DNA from: Xiphias gladius
Lineage: Eukaryota > Chordata > Actinopteri > Istiophoriformes > Xiphiidae
Direction: 5' to 3'
NCBI RefSeq assembly: GCF_016859285.1
Contig: NC_053413.1
Span: forward strand, 16,325,501-16,389,500
Length of the DNA stretch: 64,000 nucleotides
The translations under genes and the position numbers were made by a program. This document shows positions 1 to 12,900 of the stretch, piece after piece; the stretch's first letter is position 1, and every line of letters starts with the position of its first letter. Under the pieces are notes generated by a model, which saw only the letters and a program-made list of their open reading frames with translations, was not told where the DNA came from and ran no database searches.

Positions 1-546
1 AGATAGCCTGTAACCTCCACAGCCCTCGACCCTTCTCTTTCTCTTAACATAGCCCTTTTTAGAAGCTCAGCTCACTTCCTCCTCTTCTCTGTCTTTTCAT
101 TTTTTCTCTTTCTCTTTCTCTCTCATCCTGTGGTCTCATCCAGTGTCTGCAGATTTATTTTTTACCCAATAAGTGTCAGGATGATGAATTTCAGCTGCAG
201 GCTCCACTAGAGGCGCTGCTATTTTCTGTTTTCACATCCTCATCCTCGCCCCCATCCTCCTGCTGCACTATCCTCACTTCCATGACTATTTCAGCCTACT
301 TCAGTTACAGCTCACACAAGCCAGCTGTGTGTAAGCATAATGTGTTACCTGTTCACCAGTCATGTCATTCATCTATCCATCTATCTTTCCATTTTTCTAT
401 CCATCTATCTATCTATCTATCTATGTATCTACCTTTCTATCCGTCCATCCGTCTATCTGCCTGTCTATCTATCGGTTAAATAGAGTCCATATATTTATTT
501 ATGATGTAGTTTTGACCCAACCATCTGTATATTCTTCATGCTGCAG
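1..546 (+). other. phlpp1 intron (partial) with (CTAT)n microsatellite
   Basis: This stretch lies upstream of the first recognisable phlpp1 exon and ends in a splice acceptor (TGCTGCAG, ending at 546). It is pyrimidine-rich, and positions 366-474 are an imperfect (CTAT)n/(CCAT)n tract. I see no coding exon here, and the open frames through the repeat are artefacts of it. Confidence 0.7.
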
Positions 547-3500
547 GTTGTTATGCAGCAACAGTCTGAGGAAGCTGAGTGCAGGACATAACCAGTTGCA
601 GAAGCTGCCTGAAAGAGTGGAGCGCCCTCTGCTGGAGGTTTTGGACGTACAGCACAATCAACTGGTGGAGCTGCCCTGCAGCCTGTTCCTAAAATCTGAC
701 AGGTAGCATTAATCATCAGCTGGAAGTAATTTTGTGTTTTCATCAGATAACACACGCGACATCTGACAAGAAGATTAAGCGTAGGAAAAAAATGCAGGTA
801 TATGAAGATGAAGGACAGAAATTATAAATAGGATTTTTAATCAAGGACAGGCAAAATACTCAAGGGCAAGGATGACAGGCAAGTAAAAAACCAACCAACC
901 ACTACAAGGAGGGGAAAAGGGATTGTTTTAATGGGCATCATAGAACTAGAAACGCATGCAGAAGTTTGTAATTAAAGTGACTCGTCTCAATTTTCCATGT
1001 CCCTGTCTGACAGAAAACAAAAATGAGCCTGTTCTTTAATTTTTGTTCAGCTTACGATGCATAAATGCATCAGCCAATAAACTGGAGCACCTGCCACCCT
1101 CCAGCCTATCAGAGGAGAGTCATAGCATCCTGCAAGAACTCTACCTCACCAATAACCGGCTGACAGACAAGTGTGTACCCATGCTGACAGGCCATTCACA
1201 CCTTCGAGTTCTGCACATGGCCTACAACCATCTCCAGACCTTCCCAGCCAGGTAAAGAAAGTCAAATTTTACACTCCAGTCTGACCATTTCCTCTTCTAT
1301 TTTCATTATTCTTCACTCTGTTTTTTTTCTTTTATCAAACATTTTTATCAATAATCTCATCTATAAAATATCAGAAAATAGGGAAAATCACAGTTTCTGA
1401 CAGACCAAAAGTCCAAAACCCAAAGAAATAAAATATTAAAGTACTATAAAGAAAGGGGAAAAACAAATTCTCATTTAAGATGGTGGAGCAAATGTTTAAC
1501 ATTTTTTCTTGACAAAAGACAAATTAGTTGTTTCCAACTGGTCTAGAGTCACAGGCCACATGTTGACCAACTAACACTAATTGCTTATATTTCCCTCCAT
1601 GCATTCCACCTGTCGGGGGATTCAAACCCAGGTCATTCCTGCTGTGAGGGGACAGTGCTAAAACTGTGATACTCCTCAGTTTAACCTTACTAATTGAAAA
1701 CTAAAATAACTTAAGTAGTATACACCTGGGGCTAAAGGCTCAATAAAATATGAAGGATTGCAAAACAAAATTTAATAGAAATATTATTAGTAGTATTAGT
1801 ACTACTTAGTCTACTAAAACAATTTTTACAGCATAACATGTCTGGTAAAAAAGAACAAGGCAATACAACAGCTGCAGTTTTAAGGTTTGAACTTTTTTGT
1901 TCGAGCCAGATATATAATATGTGTCTGTTATGGAGCGAGTCTTTGCTACTAGCAGCAAAGACTTTGGAAAAATCGCCGCAGTCATGCAAAGCAAGGGTCA
2001 CACGACTGAGAAAGTCAGCAATCACAGGCTACTTGAACTGTTAAGTTTTCTGGCATTTGACTAATCGATTTATTGTTTCAGCACCGTCTTACACACTTCA
2101 GCTTACCCATTGCTTTGTCTTATCCCTAAGTAAAATGGCCAAGCTTGAGGAGCTGGAGGAGGTGGACCTGAGCGGAAACATGCTGAAGACTGTGCCCACC
2201 ACCATCATGAACTGCCGGCGAATGCACACACTCATTGCCCATTCCAACGCCATCGAGGTCTTTCCTGAGGTCATGCAGCTGATGGAGATGAAAGTAAGCC
2301 AGTAGCAGTAGCACATCTCTATGAGCCCCTAAGCTTGTGCTGCTTATGCATTTGTGTGAGTATTGACAGCCTGTCCTCTGTTGTCAGTGTGTGGATCTGA
2401 GCTGTAATGAGCTGAGCGAGATCACTCTTCCAGAGAATCTGCCTCCCAAGCTTCAGGAACTGGACCTGACTGGAAACCCTCGTCTCAATCTGGACCACAA
2501 GACCCTCGAACAGCTCAAGTATGTCATTGTTTCTCTGCAGATCTTTGCGTTTTATTCAGGACTTCTGTTGATCTGTTAGTTCAACCTGTTTTTCATGTTT
2601 AATATTTCCTTATATATTTAGTGTACAGTCTATGTAGTTTGGAAATAGCCAGAATGGAATCTTCTCAGTGGTTTATGTATCTTTATGCCTCGCCATGGTA
2701 AAGCGTATTTTATCTTTTTCATGTTTTGTTGTTTTCCAGTAATATTCGCTGCTTCCGTATTGATCCCCCTCCAACCTTTTCGTCGAACGAGGCATCTGGT
2801 GGGCCTGCTGTGTGGAGTCATGGTTACACAGAGGCCTCGGGCGTCAAGAACAAGTGAGTTCCATCGCACTTGTCCAGTGAAGCCTCACTAATCCCAAACC
2901 TCTTGAGAATCAGCACTGGCAAAGCCACATGACTGAAATGAAGGGAACAATGAAGTGGCGCTTATTGAAAACATGAATCATTTATACTCGCACATGCCAA
3001 GACATCTCTGTATGAGCCAAACTGCCAATTCAACACTTCAGTGTACAAGCTAAAGAAGTCATTCAAGCAGTTGTAAACATTGATTCCACATTTCTGTATA
3101 CATAAGTGATGTTCAGTAGGCAAGTGGTGATGATGGGGTTTCTGCGGTACAGTCAAATGAATAATAGAAGGCATTATTTCCGAGGTTATAGTTTGTGGAG
3201 TAGTATGAGCAGTATGTGAACAGAGGAGTTATGATGTGTTTGAAGCCCGCATTGTTTCCTAACAGAGCGCATGCCTCAATGACATTATGGCCTCTCTTTT
3301 GTGTGTCGTTTTCATGTCAGACTGTGCGTTGCAGCCCTTTCAGTGAACAGTTTCTGTGGGAGTCGTGAAGCTTTGTACGGCGTGTTTGATGGGGACAGGA
3401 ATGTGGAAGTGCCCTACCTTTTGCAGTGCACCATGAACGATGTGTTGGCTGAAGAAATACACAAGACCAAGAGCGAAGAGGACTACATGACCAACACCTT

Positions 3501-5328
3501 CCTCGTCATGCAAAGGTACGTGGTAGCCTTGACAGGCATATTTGCCTTTTTCATCATTCCATCCATCACTATCCTATTTACAAAACATCTATTGTATGTT
3601 GGAAATTTCTACTTTCTAAAACATAAACCGTAATCTACACAGTTAAAACCCCTTCTCCATTATCCTCTTTCTTCCACCCATGTAGGAAACTTGGGACTGC
3701 GGGTCAGAAACTGGGTGGGTCGGCAGCTCTGTGTCACATTCGCCATGACCCCACTGACCCCGGTGGCTGCTTCACCCTCACGGCTGCTAACGTGGGCAAG
3801 TGCCAGGCCATCTTGTGCCGCGATGGAAAGCCGTTGTCGCTGTCCCTGCTTCACAATGTAGGGCTGGAGGAGGAATACCGCAGGATCCGGCAGCACAGGG
3901 CTATCATCACTGAGGTAAAGATCCTTGAAGTAAACCTTATACTAATGGAAATCAATATGGAGTGTATTATTGTAAGCACTATATTGATGTTTATACCCTT
4001 TTCCATAGGACAACAAGGTGAATGGCGTGACCGATTCCACACGAATCATGGGCTACTCCTTCCTTTACCCATCCGTCATCCCTTGTCCCTATGTGCAGAC
4101 AGTCACTCTCACCCCCCAGGATGAGTTCTTCATTCTGGGCAGCCGGGGCCTGTGGGATGTTGTTTGTCCCACCGAGGCTGTGGAGGCTGTTCGAAACGTC
4201 CCAGACGGCCTGGCTGCTGCTAAGAAGCTGTGCACACTGGCGCAGGGATACGGTTGCACCGACAGCCTCAGCGCTGTTGTGGTTCAGCTCAGTGTGAGTG
4301 AAGACTGCTGCTCCTGCTGCTGTTCTGAGACTGCCCAGCCACCTCCTAGCCCCGGCTTGGGCCCCTATCCCCCATCGTCCTCTGCCATTAAGGAACGGCC
4401 CTCAGACGGCTCCCTCCCTGTGCCCCCTTCGTCCTGCAGTGAAATCAGCAGTGAGATCAGTACCAGCGAGATGAGCAGCGAGGTGGGCTCCACAGCCTCA
4501 TCTGATGAACCACCGCAGAGCTCCTTGGTGCTGCTGCACGATCAGCCCCACCATCCTCACCTCCACCTGCACCATCAGGCCCACTCGCTGTCTTTACAGC
4601 ACCAGCAGGCCCACACAACCACCCAGCCCTGTCAGTACCTGTTCCCAGGCTCAGAGCTACCCTCTGCTCGCAGCTGCTGTGCCCTCCATCCTGCCTGCTT
4701 AGCCAGTTCCTTCCAGAGGCAGCTGTCTAGTGCCACTTTCTCCAGCGCCCTGTCTGACAATGGGCTGGACAGTGAGGATGAGGAGCCCATTGCTGGTGTT
4801 TTCTCTAATGGGAGCCGTGTGGAAGTAGAGGCGGATGTCCACTGCCTCAAAGCAGAGTCCTCCTCCTCTTTGTCATCTCACACATCAATACCCTCATCCG
4901 CCAGCCAGGAGCGCACCCTGCCGACTCTTCCCCCACCTCCTCCACCGCCATGCACCCCAGAGCCCCTGGAGGAAGGGGTCGACCTGAGCATTGGTGAGGC
5001 TGAGAACGGCCTGGAGAGGGACGAGTCGTGGCAGGGAGTCGGAGCAGGAGGTGGGGAAGGAGGAAAGTTAGGTGGAAAGAGGAGGGTTAATGGGTCAGTT
5101 GCACGCCAGGAAAAGAGTCACAACCTTATTGAGGTGGCTGCTGACGCTCCCTCTAAGAAATCCGGGGGCTACTTCACAGCTCCAGCCCAGCCTGACCCAG
5201 ATGACCAGTTCATCATCCCCCCTGAGCTGGAGGAGGAGGTGAAGGAAATCATGAAGCAGCATCAGCAGAAACAGCAGAAGCCCCCTGGGACTGATCAGCC
5301 CACAGATTACTACGACACCCCTCTCTGA
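547..5328 (+). CDS. phlpp1: PH domain leucine-rich repeat protein phosphatase 1, 3' part
   Basis: PHLPP1 dephosphorylates the hydrophobic motif of AKT, PKC and S6K at membranes and in the cytosol. Eight exons are visible: 547-702, 1051-1251, 2131-2293, 2388-2518, 2740-2853, 3321-3515, 3686-3914 and 4009-5328. All introns are GT-AG and all phases close, giving about 835 C-terminal residues; the N-terminal region, PH domain and first LRRs lie left of the window. The first five exons carry LRRs ([25 protein letters not shown]). Exons 5-8 encode the PP2C-like domain, with the family-specific [12 protein letters not shown] in place of DGHGG and GSRGLWD in place of SDGLWD. The last exon adds a long Ser/Pro-rich tail ending in the PDZ ligand DTPL, which marks PHLPP1 rather than PHLPP2. 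Odd points are a CCSCCC cluster just after the phosphatase domain (about 4303-4323) and a His-rich stretch (about 4546-4614). Confidence 0.96.
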
Positions 5329-6370
5329 ACAGCAACACCCCCACCTACAGCCTCATCTCCCCCTCCCAGCGGCAGCATGCACAGAACCCTACATCGACCT
5401 AACCATTCTGATTCTTTCACTCTGAGCCTTCCAGCTCTACACAGCCTCATCCTTGGGGAACCATGCACTGTTAACTGCTCCACCTGTTTTTACCCAAGCA
5501 ACTCATAGAGTAAAACAAGCAAACGAGCCCTTTAAAGACACTCAACCCTCTTGAAAAGCCTGTGGACACAGCTCTTGGTGTCCACGGTCGTGCCCTTTTC
5601 ACAGACTGTGGAACGTTGTTTTTACATTAGACAACCAGCTGAGTATGTAATCAACACTAGTCTCTTTGCAATAGCATTAGCTCACCACTTGTTATTATCG
5701 ATAACAATTCCATGGTTTGTTTGTTTGTTTGTTTTGTAAGAACTTACCATATCTTTTAATGTGAAAGCAGAGAAGTTGCTGAAAGAACTTTTTAAAAACA
5801 GAGACACATAATCTTTTTATTATCAGTGAAATATGTCAAATGGTACACTAGAAAGGCCACAATTAACACTTGTAGATAGGGCACTTAAAATACTCTATTT
5901 CTTCAGTAAATCATGGCTCTTGGCCTGTAAAATGGCATAGAAATTTTTTGTAGAAATTTTAAATACTAACTCCTAGGAGTTGCATACTCTTTATGGTGAC
6001 TCAGTCACTTTTACTAATCTTCTCTGAGAGAAATGGTGATTTTTTTTCTTTTTTTTTTTTCCAATGATTGTAAATAAGTGAAATGTTGTATGCTGATGCT
6101 TTTAAAGGAACTGCGTACCTAGATGTCGGTGAAGGTTTTAATGGTGGTGGAGGATGTGTGGTTCACCAAGAGTCTGCTGTTATGGAGGTGCCCCCCCCCC
6201 CCTTTTTATAACGTAGACCCACAAATACTGCACAGACACATACACACCCCCATACAAAGGTTTCTGTACAATTGCAGGTCTGAAACTCCAACATTCCATG
6301 CAATACAACATCGCTGTATCTAATGAACACTAATAGAAAGATATTTGCATGCACACTTGCATGCACCCAC

Positions 6371-6419
6371 ATACAAACACACACACAAACACACACACAC
6401 ACAAACACACACAAACACA

Positions 6420-6455
<36 letters not shown>

Positions 6456-6465
6456 CACACACATA
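6371..6465. repeat. (CA)n microsatellite in phlpp1 3' UTR
   Basis: An imperfect CA repeat interrupted by AAAC units. It explains the His/Thr-rich and Val/Cys-rich open frames on both strands here, which are not genes. Confidence 0.95.
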
Positions 6466-6616
6466 CATAGACGGACACCCACAGGTAATATTAGTCCCAC
6501 CTCACCTCCCTCCTACAGTAACTGTTATCACCGGCATGACTGGTTCAAGTTCAGTAATACAAACAAAATATATCCACATGGAAAAGAGACAACACAAATG
6601 TTCCTGTCTTTGGTAT

Positions 6617-6622
6617 AATAAA
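6617..6622 (+). terminator. phlpp1: Polyadenylation signal, phlpp1
   Basis: A canonical AATAAA, the first after the phlpp1 stop codon that precedes the convergent mep1b end. It is followed by a T-rich stretch. Confidence 0.6.
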
Positions 6623-6740
6623 TTTTAAATTTGTGAATATAAGTAATCCTGTCTGGGACTTATTCTTAATAATTACTTTTATGTTTTTGCAGTTAAAGTG
6701 TGTTGTTAAGAAATTCACATAAAACTTAGTTATGAAATAA

Positions 6741-6746
6741 TTTATT
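6741..6746 (-). terminator. mep1b: Polyadenylation signal, mep1b
   Basis: AATAAA on the minus strand (TTTATT on plus), about 240 bases past the mep1b stop. It lies only about 120 bases from the phlpp1 signal, so the two genes end tail to tail. Confidence 0.6.
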
Positions 6747-6984
6747 TAACACAATAATATTCTCATATTGCTGTAGTGTTTTTACATTGAATGATCAGAA
6801 GGGGGCAATCTCATATAATGTTATGATCTATAGTGTGCGATGGCTTACCTAAAAGCCTGCTCTACAAGATATTTAGCGTAAACATTGAGCTGAAAAATAT
6901 TGATTTATTCTACTGCAAGTCTTCTTTTTTGTTGCTGTTTTCTTCTTTTTACCAAGTTTTCGTTGGAAAGTTCAGGGTCTCCCA

Positions 6985-9900
6985 CTACAGCGCCTCTGTG
7001 ACCTGCATGTTTGGCATGACAATACTGTTGTCCTTACTGCGTTGCTTATACTTCTTCTTCACACAGATCACACTGACTGCTGTAACCACCAGCATGACTC
7101 CCAGTACAGACAGAGAGGAGGCAAGTGCAACCGTGGTTTTATCCATGACGGAGCCCTTGTACTGACAGCTGTCCCCATAGTACCACCAGTCATCACCCAC
7201 CACACACCTGGGAGCAGAGAAAAAAATCTGACTGGCAGGTATTCCCAGCACTCATACAGAGCAAGTGTAGAAGGTGATGGAAAATTGGTGCAAGGTAAAT
7301 ATAAGGAAAACTCAGACTAAGGGGACAAGGGAAAATGATTTAAAATGGAACTGATTTACTAGCTTTTATAAGGATTCATTTAGATGAGGTTCAGTTCTCA
7401 ATATCAGCATCAAATATTTGTTGTACACACTGGAAAAAAAACAAACTTTTTTTCCAAAATGTAATACCAGAAGGAATAGAAAATAGACATTTTGGGAAAT
7501 AAGAGTAAGCTTAGCTTAGCACAAAGACTGGACACATGGGGAAACAGCTCGCTTGGCTCTGTCCAAAGGTAAAAAAAAGTTACTCCACCTACCAAGAAAC
7601 ATAGTAAAACCACAATGGGTTGTCCTTGTGTGCACGACATAACGTCATTGTTTGTACACATCAAACAAACATGATATAACATGTTAAATGGTGAGCTTAC
7701 ATCTGCTCTTGGCAAGAAAGCCAATGAGCGTATTTCCCAAAATGTCAAACTATTCCTTTAATACTAATATCGAGCAGGAATTTGTATTGCTCAAGTTTAG
7801 TTTTATTGCTCATGGACCCTTTAAACTTGCAGACTGATCCATTAGCTGTTTAGTGGGTGCAGTTAAAAAGTGCTCACCTGCAAGCAGCTTTCCCGTCATC
7901 CACCACACAAACTCCGGCATTCAGACATTGCACATTGAAGCAGACGTCGGAGGGTGAAGAGGTGACAGGTTTCACGGTTGTGGAAGGCAGAGGCTTGGTC
8001 GGAATCAGATGAGACACATCTGAAGAGGGACAGCAGGTGAGAGAGCAGTTAATTGGATCCAAGTGGAGGAGCATTGACGAACATGAAATGAACAGGCAAT
8101 GATTGGATCGCATAATTGACTCTAGTGTTTTTCTGTCAAGTGGGTATATGAATCATGGATGTAATCATACATTACTGGTATACATGATCCTATGAATGTT
8201 GATTGCAGGGGTGGGAGAGATGATTGTGTAGAATACTAATGGATAATTGATGTAATGCGTGACAAGATGGACATGGTCTTACTATGTATATGACTACATC
8301 AAATTGTTAGCCCTCTGTGCAAGACAGTTCTCATATCTTTCATATGTTTGGACACAGTGCAAGCTTCATATGCTGAAATCTTTCAAGTTTGCCAGTTTGT
8401 GGTGCTTTTTACCCTCCATTGTGAGGAGAAAGATGGCGTCCCCTCCCTTGATGAAATCCCTGCTCTTGGCTCTGAGGTGGGTGAGATACACCGCAGTTCC
8501 GGCGCCTGGCCCACGGAAATACTTGGACCCATCTGCATCTATGACTTCAAAGCCCACCTTGCGAGGGTCATCCCAGAAAAATTTGTCAGAGTCTGTTTAA
8601 AAGGATGTTGAAAGGGTGTATTAATATATCATTACAACAAAAGTTGTTTTTTCATGATTTGAAGAATAATTAAATTGAATCTTTTTGACATTGAAAGTAG
8701 CCGCACCTGTTGCCTTCATGTTGGGGTCAGTGGTTACACTGCGCTGGTTAGACATACGCTTTTGGATGTGTGGGTGCTGGTCCATCAGCATCATGGTTAT
8801 CTGTTTCCAGGGGCAGGGCCATTCCTGCAAGGTGTCCTTTTCACGGGCCACCAGGTGAGCATAGGCCGACAACTCACCAGGGTAGCCTGCCTTTCCACTG
8901 GGGTACAGCTTCATTTGGAAAGTGTAACCCTCCTTAGAGGTGAATGTGGGGCTGAAGATAGATGTGTTTGTTGGGGTGTTTTCCATAACATGACTGAAAT
9001 TCTTCACGCGCCATATAAATTCTGGGCAGGTGGTCTCAGAAAGGTTGATGTCATCCAGTGACAGTCCCCCTGTCGAGGTCCCAGATCCCTGCTTGGTCCC
9101 TTGAAAGACAACGCGGAATTTTGTTTTGACGTCTAGACTCACGTGATGTAGCTGCCACAGCTCCTGAGGGGATCCTGTTACAGCACATGAGGTAAAAACA
9201 GAAAAGTTTATTGAACATTTTACCAGCATATTTCTAACAGCCGATTTTGAGAAGTAATAGGATTTACTAATAATCACCATCGATGGTCGTAATAAAGCGC
9301 AGTTTTCCGCTGGGGTTAGCTTTGTCATACTCTCGCACATAGATCTTCAGTGTGTCGCTGGGGCCGGCGCTGTTGTAGTAGAAGAACTGCAGACATTGGT
9401 AACTTCTTTTGGGGTAAAGGAGCCTGCTTTCAAGCAGAGCTGTATCCCCAGTGTTGGCTGTGCCAGTGCTGAAGTGCATGAAATATCCTGAGCCTAAAGA
9501 TCCAAATGTCACTTGTTTAATAATGTCGCCACCTAAGCATTATTTCAATGCACTTCATATTTTTTCAAGTCTATCTTAAAACAACCTTCACATGACTGTA
9601 GGTATATTGAAACAGCTTTTGGTCATTGTAATTGTTACTCCTGTCCACATTTGATGTGAAGAGATCTCCTCTTAATGCAAATTTTATATAAGAGACAGTG
9701 GACAAAATCCACAGTCTTTATTTTAAAATGCATTTTAAAGTTAAGTGGTAGTGTTCAGTAGGCCTTCGTCTGACTAAGTCAGACAAATCAAATGGGTATC
9801 TTCCAAAATTAAGGTCTTGTAGTATGAAATTCCCTGTGTTTTTCTGGTCAGTGTTTTCTTGCTGAGCTATGGTGGAGGGAACTTTCATACTTAAACAGAC

Positions 9901-12900
9901 CATAACTTTAGAAGATAGCAACTTGATTTGTCTAACATAGACTGCCATAGTTTCATATTAGCTTTCCTTGAATTTCAGGAATGTGGATTTAGTCCCCAGT
10001 CAAATACATGATTTTGCATTAGAAAAGGATTTTTTTCAATGGCAGTATGGGGAGGAGGAACAATTGCAGTGACCGAAATCTTTTTCAGTGCAGTGGGTGT
10101 TGTTTTAAGATGGAACTGAATAAGATGTGAACTTATCCTTTAATGCAGAGACATGTATCTGCACCACATGCCATGCATATCCTTCCAAGGTAATTCTCAC
10201 CAGTGCATTTGCCCATGTTGGAGTAGTCAGTGTCGGGCCCTCCAGCAGCTTTGACAACCCTGACCCAGTCTGCATTGTCCCCTTGTCCCTGGATCATACC
10301 ACAGATGTTCTCGCGTTCAAAGTCGCATGAGTCCAGGAAGGTGGAGCCACTGGCTAGAGGACATTTCATAATCACACATACATAGGTGAAGGACTTTGAA
10401 TGGCTATAAATGAATCAATTACACAGTAATGAGAATTGCTTATTAAGACATAAGCCACTGACGGCTGCCATCAACAATATTATTTAGAATTAAAAAATTG
10501 GAAATAAAAAGCCAACAGTGGTGGTTCAAGCTGAAACCACACTTCTATTAAAGACAATGAAATACAAATTGGTGGTTAGTTGTCGACTCTCACTGCAGTT
10601 ATAGAGGCGGTGCAGCTTGAGCAGGTCGCTATCACTGAACTCCATACGCTGGCCGATGACATCGCTGAAAGCAGGGATCTTGGTGACAATGGTGGGCTTG
10701 GTGCCATTGCGAAAGGCGTTTTTACTGTAGTGCATCATGGAGCCATAGTCGTAGGGCACCCCCAATGAGCTGGAGGTGGTGTCACTGTAGGTATTAAAGT
10801 TGTGTTCTTTACCTGTGGATCAAACATAAATAAAGGTGTCAGTGCAGTTGAATTCATTATCCAAATGTAGGGTCGGATTACAAAGAAATGTATTTAGATC
10901 TCTCAGAAAAGTTGCTTATCAACAGCTGATACGGGGGTTAAGCCTTGACAAAAGTTTGCTGACATATCAAAGAACTCTGTACTTTATTCAGACTGTAATA
11001 GATTTGATTTAACAATTTGTTGAGCAGAGGTCAATGCAGCTAAGATACAGAGGGGAAACTGCCTTTTATGTCATGCACATGCTTATCACACAAGCAATAA
11101 ATCAACTGCTGCATGAAGTGCTTTCCTTCAAGTTCTATGTAAGAAACCTCTGGGACACTGCATGGACTGAAGTGATTTTTCTGTTTTTCATTAGAATCTA
11201 AATTTTGTTGTATGAATGTAATGGATGAAAGCTGCTTTACACTCCTCAGTCTGACAAAATTATAATCATACACATGGAAATAAAAATCATGAAGTAGGCG
11301 TGTCGTAAAGGGATAAATGAAATGTGGGAGCATGTTTAAATTAATTATGATTTAGTTGTGAGAGGTTCAGTACCCTGTGAGATGCGGTCCCACATGATTT
11401 TGACATAATCATCACGGTCTGCCCTGGACTGCTCATGCCAGAAACCCAGAGCATGAAGGAACTCATGTTCAATGGTGGCGATGCGGTCACAGTTTTTCCC
11501 TATGGACAACCTCTGCTTCCCAACTCGCCGGTTTCCCACAGAGGAGAAACAACTTTTGTAAGAGAGGAAAAAAAAAGCTTTTATGAACATCACTTGGAAT
11601 CCACAATGACTTTTGTTGTAATGATAAATTACATAATATATTATGCACTAATCCTTGAGAAAGTACAGCTTGTCTTGACAATTTCTATAAAAGAATAAGA
11701 GTTCTTTTTGCCTTACCCGCCCCCTTTAAAAATGGAAATGTAGTTTGCCTCTCCGCTCCACGGCTTGAAGTCAATGCAGGTCTTGAGCCGGTACTGCTCA
11801 AAGGCCTTCAGAATCACAGCTTTTGCATTGATCTCTGCAGAGAAGATGATATCAGTTCTGTTAAAGTTAAAAAAAAAAAAAAATTCCTTCAAATTCCCCT
11901 TTAAGATAGAATATAATTTGGTGTAATTCACATAAGGTTCAAGATTACGTCTACTCCTATAAGGCTGTAAACCGTAGACTCAGAGATTATTTTTGAGGTA
12001 ATTCAAGATGACATAAAATAATGGTAAAGATTTTCTTTACAGTAGGTTACAAAATTATCAGTATGTTGTCAGGTTTTTGTTTGCACCCTTGTGTTTTGTG
12101 GTAGTAATAATAATAATAATGATGATGATGATAGAAAAATCTCTCATTTTAAATAATGTTTTTCTTTTTTTCTGACATCATTAAAACTGAATATGTAGAA
12201 AAGCACTCAAGTGGTAGAAATGAGCTTGCATATTTGATGAAAGTGACAATATATGGAAACCATATGAACATGAAACATTGCTATTACATCAAAAAAGGAA
12301 ATATCTGATTTGTCTATTATAGACTATGAATTAACAAATATATTTATTTTAAAATCTACAGTATATTATCCTACATAGTGACGTTATTTTTGGGGTCAGT
12401 TAGACCCCAGAAAGGTCTAACTCTCCGTTAGACTTTTTTTAAAAATGTCATCAAATAATAATCATTTTTATAAGACACTATCACAAAATTAGGAAAAGTC
12501 ATTAAGTATCCAGTTGATGGATTTGGTGGTAAGACTTTTTTTGAGCTGTTGAAGAAGGCCCAAGATGACAAAAAAGAACCCACACAAAACAATTGAGTTC
12601 ATTAAATTATTAAACAAAAAACGTCCATTGGGTAAAAGAAAGAAATGAATGAAAACCTTTGCCACTAAAATACACAGTTTTATGTGTTCACAGTTTTAAT
12701 AAGCTATATGTTGCCATGCACTACTTACACGAGGTTTGCAGACTTATACCACAGAATTAATATATGTGAAAATATTGCATAAATACATCCATATTCCTCT
12801 AAAACTATACTGAACATGTAGAAACATTCCTTAAGTCCAGATGAACTTAATAGCATTTTTTCACCTTTTCCCCCTTAGTGTTCTAACAGGCACTCTTACC

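Larger units (their letters stand above)
5329..6622 (+). other. phlpp1: phlpp1 3' UTR
   Basis: About 1.3 kb of AT-rich sequence follows the phlpp1 stop codon, without exons, and ends at a canonical AATAAA at 6617-6622. It contains a C-run (about 6190-6202) and a long CA repeat (about 6371-6465). The extent is inferred from the first canonical polyadenylation signal; alternative ends are possible. Confidence 0.6.

Noticed and set aside
547-5328. PHLPP2 instead of PHLPP1
   Set aside because: The C-terminus is DTPL and the tail matches PHLPP1 (RSHNx[23 protein letters not shown]).
6163-6628. Open frames of about 100 codons on both strands
   Set aside because: They are made by a CA repeat and give Thr/His or Cys/Val simple repeats; no splice context.
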